Shown: positions 22,403-31,391 of the stretch, in pieces
How positions within the stretch are numbered: the stretch's first letter is position 1
Layout: the number at the start of each line of letters is the position of its first letter
NCBI GenBank assembly: GCA_018350325.1
Contig: JAEVLN010000022.1
Coordinates: 637,105 to 701,104, forward strand
Length of the DNA: 64,000 bases
Direction: 5' to 3'
Origin: Globodera rostochiensis
Lineage: Eukaryota > Nematoda > Chromadorea > Rhabditida > Heteroderidae
Translations under genes and position numbers: made by a program
The notes under the pieces: model-generated
Told to the model about the DNA's origin: nothing
The model's database searches: none
The model's input: the letters and a program-made list of their open reading frames with translations, nothing else

Positions 22403-23163
22403 TGGGTAAAATAAATGTCAGAATCGTGATCAGCGACCCCAAAAACCCCCGGAAACGTGTTTTATATGGCTTTTAAAAATGTTTGTATTTTTTCAAAAAA
22501 TGGGGGGGGGGGGCAAAGCGCACTATTACCCGGAAAAGTACCACATTTTGTATCTTTAACGATCTAAAACAAAACAAAAATTTTTGTTCGACCAATTGTT
22601 CAAATTTGGGTTAGTGGTTCAGAAATGACCGAATGGAAATCAGAATCGGATTCTACGACCTGGTATATCCCTAGAAACACCTTTTTGTCGACTTTGGAAA
22701 ACAAAGGGGTAAAGGGAACGAGTTGGGGGTGGGGAACGAGTTGGGGTTTTACCGTTGTAATTAGTATCAATGAAAGCTCTCGTTGAGCTGAGATATTACA
22801 AAAGAAAGCTAATCATTTAGAGTAGTTTGATGAAACAAAAAAAAAAGTCGCTAGTAGCCGAGTTGTCCGTAGCCGAGTCAGCACCACGCCTTGGAAAATA
22901 ATGTCGCCCTCATTTAACATTACGAATCCAAATTTATCATTTCTCTTCCACTGGGTAAAAGTTGATGAGATGTAACGGGGGAATGATGCCGTTTTGGAGA
23001 GGGATCGACGTTTTTTTCCTTTCGATTTCGACAAAAATGGGCTGTTTTTCTAAAATAATTTCGAAAGTCGGAGGTCCCGGTTTTTAAAATTTTTGGCAAG
23101 GACGGGCAGTGGTCTTGCGAACTTTTTGACAAAATTTCAATTTTTTACATTAGTCCAACAGGT

Positions 23164-23226
23164 AAATTGATAGCTCAGTGGTTTGTCTTTTCTATGTTGT
23201 GTTTTGGGTTCAAACCCGCTTCAGTG
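23164..23226 (+). repeat. tRNA-derived SINE-like head, second copy
   Basis: A-box-like TAGCTCAGTGG (23171-23181) and B-box-like GGTTCAAACCC (23207-23217) are 36 bases apart, followed by CGCTTCAGTGCGA. It resembles the minus-strand copy at 16822-16898 (shared TAGTGG/CAGTGG TTT, and GTTGGGTTC/TTTGGGTTC-AACCCGCTT). Confidence 0.55.
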
Positions 23227-23440
23227 CGATCATTTTTTTGAGCTTTCTTCGGCCATCACATTCTATCGCCCATTAACGGAACATTTTAATGATTTTCAAT
23301 TATTTTTAAATTAAAATGCGCACAAAAAAAGACCGCCGGATATCCTCCTCTCTTATGTAAACCAATTTAAATTACGAAGAAAACTGCTCAATTTTGCGAA
23401 AATTTTGTAAAATTGCTTAACAAAACACCCAAATTTCTCC

Positions 23441-23464
23441 CGGCGGCGCCTATCGGCACCGACG
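23441..23464. repeat. GC palindromic module copy (diverged)
   Basis: Same module as 17654 with a change near its 3' end (ACCGACG for ACCGCCG). Preceded by AAATTTCTCC, as in other copies. Confidence 0.85.
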
Positions 23465-23708
23465 GGCCGCCACTGAAAGCATAAAGTCGACTAATTCATT
23501 GTTTTTGGATATTTTTCTAACAATATTTTAAAAATGAATAAGTGAATATTTCAAAAAATATTTATTAAATAAATTTTTTTTTAAAAAATTTTTTCTAATC
23601 ACATAAAAAAATTTTCGATTTTGTTTCGATTTTCGACGTTTTTTTCCTTTCGATTTTGAGCTTTTCAGTTTCGATTTCGACTTTTTTTTACTTTCGACAC
23701 AGCCCTGT

Positions 23709-23945
23709 TTGGTATGTGAAACTAGAGGTCGAGAACCCAATGAGAATTTCTGCGTTTTTGTAGGTGGGATGCAAAGCGACGAAAGCGGAATGGAAAGTTT
23801 AATGTTGGGTTGGAAAGGCGTGCAATGAGCTCCGACACCTTTATACTACGACCCCGTTACAACGAGATGTTTTAATCGGGTCGCTTTTTGTCGAAATCCA
23901 TTTCATCGAGCACACATGAAAGTGCAAGAAGTTCGTCTTTCCAAC
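23709..23945 (+). pseudogene. Duplicated last exon of the F-box/Kelch gene (decayed)
   Basis: A near-identical copy of 12770-13015 starts exactly at the last intron donor and runs through the final exon and 3' flank. A one-base deletion (GAGTTTGAATG in copy A, AAGTTTAATG here) shifts the frame after SGMES. No upstream exons are present. It marks the left border of duplication copy B. Confidence 0.9.
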
Positions 23946-24119
23946 AATATATAATTTTTAATCAAGTTAATATATTTATTTCAACGATCACTTTTATAAG
24001 AGATGGAAAATTACTGCAGCTTTAAAAATACCCGCAAAATCCTCGCTGACTTCAGCCGTCCCACCGCTGTGCCAATGTCCTTACTGGTTCAATTTGGTCG
24101 ATGTCATTTTCTTGTATCA

Positions 24120-25342
24120 CTAAGCGGTGTCGTGTACTGTTTTATTCCCACAAGTCCCGGTCAACAAACCATCGGCTGGCAGATCGTCAGTGGCTGTCGT
24201 TTGCTCCATAACCAAATGGTTTGGTCCGAACCTGTTGGTCTCGAAGACTCGGGTATTCATAGATGGAGGGACTTGTTGATGAGTGGTTGCGTTGCTCCCA
24301 TGGCATGACTGCTGTTGGTTATGCAGAACAGCATGTTGAAAGGTTTGTTGCGTGTTTGTAAATTCCGTCGTATTATGCAAAAATTGTGGCGGCGGGGCTA
24401 GCATAAAACGAGTGCGCTGTATGAATGAATATTAACATAAATGGTGTTTAACAATTTTTCTTATCCTGTTTAAAAATTTTTCTATGCCATCAAAACTAGA
24501 GATCGGCGAGATCGAGATCCCGACCGAGATTTTCCGAGAGTCCAGGTCTCGAATCTCGGAAATTTGTCGAAAACCCCGAGACCTGGACTCTCGAAATTCG
24601 AGACAAATCTCGGTCTCGGCCCATCACCAAATCTCGATCTCAGATTTTTCATAATTCCGGTCTCTAATCAAAACCCAATCAATAACGCCTACTACAGTAA
24701 TTCGGTTACGTCTTCCTCCTGCTGACCTGTTGGTAGTGGGCGGGGTGTGTATATGGCGCTCCAAGTGCAGCGGCAAAGCCGGCGGCATGCGAGTGGTTTC
24801 CATACAACGCGGTGACAAAATCGTTGGCATAATGCGGATGGCCACCCACGAGAGATGGGTAATTCGAAAAGCTCAGCTAAAACAAACGCATCACCCGAGC
24901 AACGAAACATTGGACAGAATGGCAACAATACCGACGGTGCGCCGACTAAGTGATGTCCGCCCATCGGGTGGATGAACGGCGTTAATTGTGACAAATAACC
25001 GGAGCTGCTGGTTGGGGTACTGTTGTGTGGACGCTGATGCAAGACGGTGGCAGTTGTTGTTCCTTGTGTGGGCGCGGGATCGGCCTGGGATTTCTTCACC
25101 ACCACGCCACAATTTTTTTGTCCTTCCGCTGAACGTGCTCGACTTTCATCCTCGATGTATCTGGAATTTATCTTTAAACGATAATACAGATCGATGATGC
25201 AAATCACGCGCCTTCGGTAAAGCCTCTCCATCTCCTCAGCGTCGCGCGCCTGGCGATATGCCAACTCGCGTGCAAAAATGGCAGCAGGACTCTTGTCTTC
25301 ATCAGCGCCGCATTTTGTGACGCTACTTTCCGTCTTATGCAT
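24120..25342 (-). CDS. Unrecognised His/Pro/Gln-rich protein
   Basis: The start at 25342 gives MHKTESSVTKCGADEDKSPA, then an Ala/Arg/Glu-rich helix (FARELAYRQARDAEEMERLY). Middle exon(s) read SRYIEDESRARSAEGQKNCG, then low-complexity Ser/Pro/His-rich sequence and, near 24880-24720, YPSLVGGHPHYANDFVTALY and AAALGAPYTHPAHYQQ. After an intron holding a hAT-like element (24497-24666), a C-terminal exon (about 24393-24120) reads PPPQFLHNTTEFTNTQQTFQ and ends CGNKTVHDTA. The 3' tip is also found, decayed, at about 13016-13110 in duplication copy A. Donor/acceptor phases around the hAT element were not fully reconciled. The composition suggests a disordered nuclear protein, but no domain was recognised. 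Confidence 0.5.
24497..24666. mobile_element. hAT-like MITE made of GAGATC/TCTCG repeats
   Basis: Termini TAGAGATCGG / CCGGTCTCTA are flanked by a perfect 8-base duplication ATCAAAAC (24489-24496, 24667-24674). The interior consists of TCTCG/CGAGA words with a strong hairpin. It lies in an intron of the minus-strand gene. The element at 39413 is a relative. Confidence 0.9.
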
Positions 25343-25430
25343 TTCCTCTAATCTAACGGTAAAAGCTGTGCTCTCACTTTTTCTGAGTTTTATTGGGGAG
25401 ACAAAACATTAGTATTATACCGTAACCGAC

Positions 25431-25643
25431 ATGAACGGATTCATTGACAAACCGTTCAAGCCCAATTCAGTTCTTCCGAATCCCCAAATTTTCCGCTATT
25501 CGTTTGGCTTCCTGGTTCGACATCTTACTGTTTATTATTACAAATATTATGAGCAAAGGAAAAGATTTAAAAAGTCAGTTAAAACAGTCTTTATCAAAAC
25601 TGCTTTAAAATTGAATAAACAAAATTTAAATTTCTACACGTAA
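25431..25643 (+). CDS. Small hypothetical basic protein
   Basis: A 70-codon frame lies between two divergent-to-convergent neighbours, starting MNGFIDKPFKPNSVLPNPQI with a Tyr-rich centre (LTVYYYKYYEQRKRF) and a Lys-rich tail. The composition is consistent with a small membrane-associated or mitochondrial protein. No family recognised and no splice evidence; it could be chance. Confidence 0.3.
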   Translation: MNGFIDKPFKPNSVLPNPQIFRYSFGFLVRHLTVYYYKYYEQRKRFKKSVKTVFIKTALKLNKQNLNFYT

Positions 25644-25755
25644 TAATTGCAACACAAACGTAACATAAAGCGACCACATCAATGGGATTTTATTTAAGTC
25701 AACCTACTAATTCATCGGGTTAACAATCTGTGATCTACATATCACTCCCGACAGC

Positions 25756-27252
25756 CTATCCATGTTTGATGAAGTTGACGCCCTTCGTAATTTCCTTCCT
25801 CAAGTCGGGAATCGCCTTGCTGACCAGCTCCTTCTCATACGCGGTCAGATCTCCCAATGGGAGTATCTTTTCCTTAAGAATTATCCAGTTGTTTCAATTA
25901 TCAGCCGAGCAGATCCGCAACCAGGAAAAAGTCGAGGGGAGGGTCAACCCACCCGCGGAGAAAATACTACCCCACCCCCTTCCCCCCACATGTGCCCCCT
26001 CATCCCCCGCGTTTAAACGGACTCACCACACCATTGGGCCCCAACTCCAACGGTCCAGCAAAGTAATCAACGCCCTCCACCGCATTGGACTTAACGTAAG
26101 CGCACTGCACACTTTTTTGACCCTTCAACGCATTGATTAACGCAGCAACGAAGTACTCAGCAGCAAGTGCCATTGAAAGAGTGGCGGACCCCTGAACTTA
26201 GACAAGTATTAAAGTGGAAACCTAGCAAAATATTGGAATATCTGCTGTTTTTTTGCGAAACGACAAATCCCTTACCGCGCCAGCTTTGGCTTTCACCACC
26301 TCCGTCCCAGCTTCTTGAATGCGTTCGGTGAGTGCTTTGATTTCGCTGTCACTTAGATTGATTTTCGGCACGCAGTTAGACAGAAGAGGCACAATGGTGA
26401 CTCCAGAATGGCCGCCGACGACTGGGATTTTTGTCTGGGAAACATCCAGGCCCTTAAAAAGTTTGAACAATTACTTCTAGATAAACGGCAATATATGATA
26501 AAAAAAATGTACAACCTTGAGTTCGGAAACAAATGTCTGTGCTCGAACAACATCCAGAAGAGTGACGCCAAAGATACGTCTCGGGTCGAAGCAATCATTG
26601 TTTTTGTATACTTCGCATGCAATTGGAAGCGTCGAATTCACCGGATTGGTTATTATCCCCAGACACGCTTTTGGACAAGTTTTTGCGGCAGCTTCAGCAA
26701 CATCCCGCACAATTCCGGCATTCGTGAGGAAAAGATCGTCTCGAGTCATTCCTAAAAAAACAATGGTCACACATGACAGATTAAAATTGTCGCAAATAAA
26801 CACCAACCGGGCTTTCGCGGCACTCCAGCCGGGATGATCACAACGTCAGCCCCTTCCAGTGCAGCGACCAGTTGTTCAGGCCCCAAATGCCCGGTCACCT
26901 TTGCCGGTGTGTTGATGTGGGAGAGATCCGCCGCAACTCCGGGGGTGCCGACGAGATCTTAGAAAAGCACAACCAACCGATAAAATTTTGTAGAACGAAG
27001 GTAAATACCATAAAGTGCCAAGTGCGCGATAGATGTGTTCTTCTTAAGAAGCAATCCGAGTGGCTGGCCGATACCCCCAGCTGCTCCGACCAGTGTGACC
27101 TGAATGTTTTGTTTAATTAAACCAATTAGGTAATCGCATTGTGCCTTGATGGAACTGCTGCTCATCCTGACAGTCAAAGCGCGCGAGATATACGCAATTT
27201 TGGCAAAAGTAAACAGCATTTTTGCGTTAAAACCCTTAAAATAACGAATCAT
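25756..27252 (-). CDS. mdh-2: Mitochondrial malate dehydrogenase
   Basis: Interconverts malate and oxaloacetate with NAD in the mitochondrial matrix (TCA cycle). The start is at 27252 or a downstream Met; the leader is Lys/Arg/Ala-rich, fitting a targeting peptide. The NAD-binding loop [20 protein letters not shown] comes first. The next exon reads [20 protein letters not shown], then [20 protein letters not shown] (substrate loop) and [18 protein letters not shown]. Then [18 protein letters not shown] carries the catalytic His of GGHSG, followed by [36 protein letters not shown], and a C-terminus ending KGVNFIKHG at 25756. Five or six exons with short introns. A decayed duplicate lies at 13620-14303. 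This copy keeps the NPV loop and all exons, so it is probably the working gene. Confidence 0.9.
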
Positions 27253-27708
27253 GAGAATGCTAATTTAAAAACAGAAGCAAAACAAATGAATGAAATCGGA
27301 ATTACATAAGTGATGCCATTGGAAAGCTGACATTCAGAGCTTTTTGGTATGCACCCAAAACGTTGGGTTTCCTTTATTTTTTTTCTTTAAATTTACCGAG
27401 ATCAAACGATCATTTTTTATGCAATGACCCAATAAAAGCAGCATTTTTGCTTTTCAAAGCATTTTTAAAACATTAAATAAAGAATCTTTGATGAGAAATG
27501 GGAGCCTAACCTAACTAATCCCCTTACGCGTAAATCGAACGATCTGAAGTGAGACACTAGTCGATAAAGCACGTTTAGGGCAGAGAAAATGAATATGCGA
27601 AGCGCGATTGTGACTGAACGCCAGTGTCATTTAAACTGCTATAATTCTTCGTCAAACCAAACCTTTTTTCCAACCTCTTATTTCGTTCTAACTTTCTTAG
27701 CAAATCAA

Positions 27709-28274
27709 CAGGGCTGGCACTTTTAGGCACTAAAAATTGCAAAATAGGCGCCTAAATAGGCACAAAAAAGTTCTAAAATAGGCATGAAATAGGCACAAAA
27801 ATCCTCAAATAGGCACAAAAATAGGCAAATAAAATTTTTTACAGAAGGTTTTAACAAAAAAAAAAGAAAAAATATTTTTGATACAAATCAAAAATTTTTC
27901 GATGTTTTCCGGGTAAAGCGCATCCGAATTTGTTTACAAACACGATTTAGACCATGACATAAACATCTGAGATGTATAAGATTCGGGTAGAAGAGTTTGA
28001 AGCCCTAAATTTAATTTTTGTTAATCCAGGTAGCTTTTGCCTTTATTTTTGTCAAAATCCTGAAAAAAGTCGCCAAAAATGCCGAAATAGGCACAAAAAT
28101 GTCGAAATAGGCACAAATAGGCATTAGGCACAAAAACCCCAAAATAGGCATAAATAGGCATTATAAAGTCCACTCTAGAAGCTCCAAATAAAGCTAAAAA
28201 CATGTTTTTCGTGCTTAACTCACTGTGCCAAGTTCGCAGAAAAAATAGGCATTTGCCTAAAAGTGCCAGCCCTG
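27709..28274. mobile_element. hAT-like element of AATAGGCAC repeats, just upstream of the myotubularin gene
   Basis: Perfect 20-base inverted termini CAGGGCTGGCACTTTTAGGC are flanked by a perfect 8-base duplication CAAATCAA (27701-27708, 28275-28282). Both flanks are packed with AATAGGCAC/AATAGGCATAA words. No transposase. The element ends 27 bases before the myotubularin start codon, so it occupies the promoter or 5' leader. Confidence 0.93.
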
Positions 28275-28301
28275 CAAATCAAATTCAAACTAAAGTCAAC
28301 T

Positions 28302-31168
28302 ATGAATAACAACTTCTACATTAAACAAGTGCAACTAATTGATTCAATTAGTTCAGAAATCAGCACATCAGGAACAGTGCATGTGCTGGGTGGAACAACC
28401 TTTTTTGACAGTTTTTATGACTTTTTTTAGGTACTCACTTCATATTTAAAGCTGATGAAGGTGGTAAGGAAATATGGGTCAGTTATTTTTACTGTTTTTT
28501 CAACAACAAAAAAAAGCTTGTAATATAAGTTTCAGGTGTCCCATACTCTCATCGCATTGCTTGACAGGGGCCAACCCACTTTGACAGGGTCTCGACTAAC
28601 AATTCGCTGTAAACACTTTCTTGTGTTGATATTTCTGATTTCGAAGGAAAAGGATTCCCAGTCGCTGTATGACACCCTTTTGCGATGCAGCAGACTAAGT
28701 AAGAATCATCCGTTTTTGTTGAATGTACCCTCCTTTTAGCCAATATTAGCGAATGCCTTGCGTTTGCCAATAAAAAGGCAAATTGCGCTCCGCAAACTTG
28801 GCATAGGCTTAATTGGAGCGAAGAAATGCGCCGTCAGGGAGTGGAGGACATCGATTCATGGACCGTGTCGGACTTCAACGCAAATTTTGTACATTGTGAC
28901 ACTTATCCCGAACAACTTTGGATTCCGAAGGGGGCCACAACGCAAATTCTTATTGCATCATGCAGGTTATTTGTGCGATGTTCTGCTTCAAAAAGCGCTT
29001 TTTTAATCAAATCTAAAATGCTTCCCATTCAACTAAAAACTCATTTTCAGGTTTCGAAGCCGGGCTAGGTTGCCTGTGCTGACTTATTTCCACAAAAATA
29101 ATGGTGCAGCGTTATGTAGGTCTGTGTGTGTTTGATTTAAAATTCCGTCTCTATTATACTCAGTGTGTTTTCCATTTAGATCATCACAACCGTTGGCTGG
29201 CTTCAGTGCTCGGTGTCTTGAAGACGAGAATTTGATGGAGTTTATTATGGCGGCCAATCCATCGAGTACCCACCTCTACTTGGTTGACACGCGGCCACGG
29301 GTTAACGCGGTAAGCACCCAACAGAAGTAAAAAAAAAATGGAACAAACTGATTTTAGATGGTCAACAAAGTGCAGGGCAAGGGCTTCGAAGACACTCGCA
29401 ATTACACGAACATACAATCCCACTTTTTTGACATTGAGAACATTCACGTAATGCGGGCAAGTCTGAACAAACTTCTTGAAGGTTGGGCTGGGTGTCAGGG
29501 GCGTAGCCAGAAAAAATTTTGGAGGGAGGAATTGGTCCATCTGAGCGCGGCGCTCAGATGCCAATCCCATTTGAGCGCCAGGAACGGCCCGGCGGTGCCG
29601 ATAGGCGCCGCCGGGAAAATTTTTTTGATGCAATTTGTTAAGAAATTTGGTCAAAAAAATGTAAAAGTGAAAAACAAAAGGGTCCCCCCTATGGTTTTTT
29701 TTTCTCAAATTTCATTTCGGGGGGGGGGGGGGGAATTCCCCTGATTCCCCCCCCCCCCTGGATACGCCAGTGCTGGGTGTACAGATGGTTTGAACTTGGC
29801 AGAGAGCATTTTCCATTCCGAGCTTATAGCGTGCCAACGAACTCAGACGATGTCACAATACCTGAAGACTGTGGACAGTTCCGGTTGGCTGAGGCATTTG
29901 AAAAGTTTGTGTGTCTTTCTTTAATTCAACAAAATGCCAATCCAAAGTCCTTTTCAGCATTACTCGACTGCAGTGTGTTCATTGCTCAGTCAATTTTGCG
30001 GGGAATTTCCTGTGTTGTCCATGTAAGTGCCCTTCCATAAAAAAGTCGAAAATGTTTTTTGTTGTTTTATTGTTCGGATGGGTGGGATCGGACATCACAA
30101 ACGGTTTCATTGGCACAAATTATCATCGACCCGTTCTACAGAACTCTGAAAGGGTTCCAAGTACGTCGTTGTAAATTTTGGTTGTTTTATTACGAGATGT
30201 GAATTCAGGTCCTCATTGACAAGGACTGGCTCGGATTTGGCTTCAAATTCGACGACCGATGTGGCCATTTGGGCGCTTCCAATGAAGAGATGGCACGAGA
30301 AGTGAGGGTTTTCGAGTTGTTATTGTTAAAATTTTTGATTGGAATTTTATTTAAACGTTTTTTTCAAAATGTAAATTTTAGTAAGACTTTGTTACCTAGT
30401 TGCTTTAGGTCTCGCCAATATTCACACAATTTCTCGATTCGGTCTATCAACTTCTGCGCAAGAAGCCAATGTGTTTTGAATTAAACGAGCGCTTTTTGGT
30501 TGAATTGAATGAATACGCTTATTCATGTGTGCATGGACAATTTGTGGGCAATTGTGATAAAGATAGGAAGGTTCGGAGGCAAACAAATTTTGATCAAATT
30601 TTTATCGATTTTCAGGATTTACGCGTTTCGACAAGGACAAATTCGTTATGGGCGTACATGGATTTGCATATTGAAGATTATCAAAATCCGTTCTACGAGG
30701 TTGTGTGTATTTCAACTTTCAAACGCTGTCTATTTCTGTTTTCAGCCGAACAGTGACTCCCTTTTGTCGGACATTGACCTCAATTTGTCGTCCATTGCGG
30801 TGTGGACAAACCTTTACAATCGTTTTGACATCGGAATTCAGTCGAGGGAGTACTTGAACGACATTGTGATGAACACAAAATTACATGTGCAATCCATGAA
30901 GACGGCTTCTGATTTGGTAAGTATTTGGGACCATCGCTGAATCAGAAAAATTGTATTTTATGCGCAGGAAAATTCTCGTGCAGCGTGCGCCTGGCAGTCC
31001 TTGTTGAGTGCTGACGAATGTGCCAACGAAAAGTGCCGCCGCGAATTTTTGTCTCGAATTGAGCGAAGAGTGCATTGTGACAGCTGTGGCCAAATTTACT
31101 GTCATCGGTGCATTAGAAAAAGTGCAAAGAAAACTGTTTGCGTTTCATGCATGCAAATTGTTTGCTGA
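28302..31168 (+). CDS. mtm-6: Myotubularin-related phosphoinositide phosphatase, MTMR6/7/8 type
   Basis: Removes 3-phosphate from PI(3)P and PI(3,5)P2 on endosomes. The start at 28302 gives [18 protein letters not shown], then a PH-GRAM region ([29 protein letters not shown]). The phosphatase domain follows with [26 protein letters not shown]-type and [19 protein letters not shown] blocks, [33 protein letters not shown], and the active site [25 protein letters not shown] and [15 protein letters not shown] come next. The C-terminus is a cysteine-rich FYVE-like finger ([26 protein letters not shown]) like worm MTM-6. Two oddities: a hAT-like element (29496-29772) sits in the coding exon after KLLE, and the intron before the catalytic Cys (30013-30070) ends AT instead of AG. 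The gene could be functional through splicing, or be dying. A USP gene follows 223 bases downstream. Confidence 0.85.
29496..29772. mobile_element. hAT-like MITE inside a myotubularin coding exon
   Basis: The left end CAGGGGCGTAGCCAG and right end CTGGATACGCCAGTG are imperfect inverted repeats. The 8-base duplication CTGGGTGT is exact (29488-29495, 29773-29780). The interior shares sequence with 11914-12197 in reverse orientation. Deleting the element plus one duplication copy rejoins codons in frame ([18 protein letters not shown]). The duplication supplies a GT, and the right terminus ends CCAG, so splicing at these sites would also keep the frame. Confidence 0.9.
29590..29613. repeat. GC palindromic module copy
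   Basis: Exact copy in the orientation of 8464, followed by GGAAAATTTTTTT, within the MITE at 29496-29772. Confidence 0.9.
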
Positions 31169-31374
31169 CCGGACTCCGTTGCTTTCACCCAACACCCATT
31201 GTTTTTTTTATACATTGTGATTAAATTGGTTCTTTGATAAAAAAAAACATTTTTGATATGCACAAATATTACTGTTTTTAAGTATATTTTAATAGCCAAA
31301 CGTTCAAAATTCATATTGTTTATCTGCACAGAGAGTTGGTTAAGTGGACTTGTTCCTTTTCGTGACGCTGTGTG

Positions 31375-31391
31375 TTTTCAGCAATATCACG
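31375..31391 (+). promoter_or_regulatory. Probable trans-splice acceptor before the USP gene
   Basis: TTTTCAG (31375-31381), the nematode acceptor consensus, lies 10 bases before ATG 31392 and about 200 bases after the myotubularin stop. No upstream exon in frame is obvious. The arrangement suits spliced-leader addition to a downstream operon gene. Confidence 0.45.

Larger units (their letters stand above)
20588..22531 (+). mobile_element. Transposase-bearing DNA element (Mutator-like?)
   Basis: Terminal inverted repeats GGGTAATAGTGCGCT (20588-20602) and AGCGCACTATTACCC (22517-22531) are flanked by CGGAAAA/CGGAAAA or GGAAAA/GGAAAA, depending on the exact border. Inverted subterminal arrays of ATCAACTCGTTCC units lie at 20617-20765 and 21950-22040. 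It encodes a damaged transposase-like protein. A 210-base hairpin lies near its right end. Superfamily assignment is tentative, resting on the C-terminal half of the protein. Confidence 0.65.
19944..22542. mobile_element. Foldback-type element split by a nested transposon
   Basis: The left end GGTACTTTTCCGGG (19944-19957) pairs with CCCGGAAAAGTACC at 22529-22542. Flanks CCATTTTG (19936-19943) and ACATTTTG (22543-22550) match at 7 of 8 positions. Inside, long arms at about 19971-20088 and 20432-20552 are inverted copies sharing CCTAATTAAAGC and TTACACCGTTTTGTCATAAA. The right terminus was cut by another element: GGCCGAACGGAAAA at 20573-20587 continues as GGAAAAGTACC at 22532. Confidence 0.7.
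18970..22760. mobile_element. Outer transposon layer with AACTCGTTCCC ends
   Basis: The left side (18975-19170) carries CTCGTTCCCTTTTACCCAAC, then CCTAACCCGAATTCGAACAATTGGTCGAA. The right side (22570-22755) carries the inverted counterparts (TTCGACCAATTGTTC, GGGTTAGTGG, GGGAACGAGTTGGGG). The pair frames a hAT-like element and a foldback element, which itself contains a transposase element. Sequence next to the left end (CTCTATAAAAATGGCTTTAAA) also occurs inverted in the inner transposase element at about 21905-21955, so outer and inner elements are related. Exact ends and target duplication were not determined. Confidence 0.6.
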
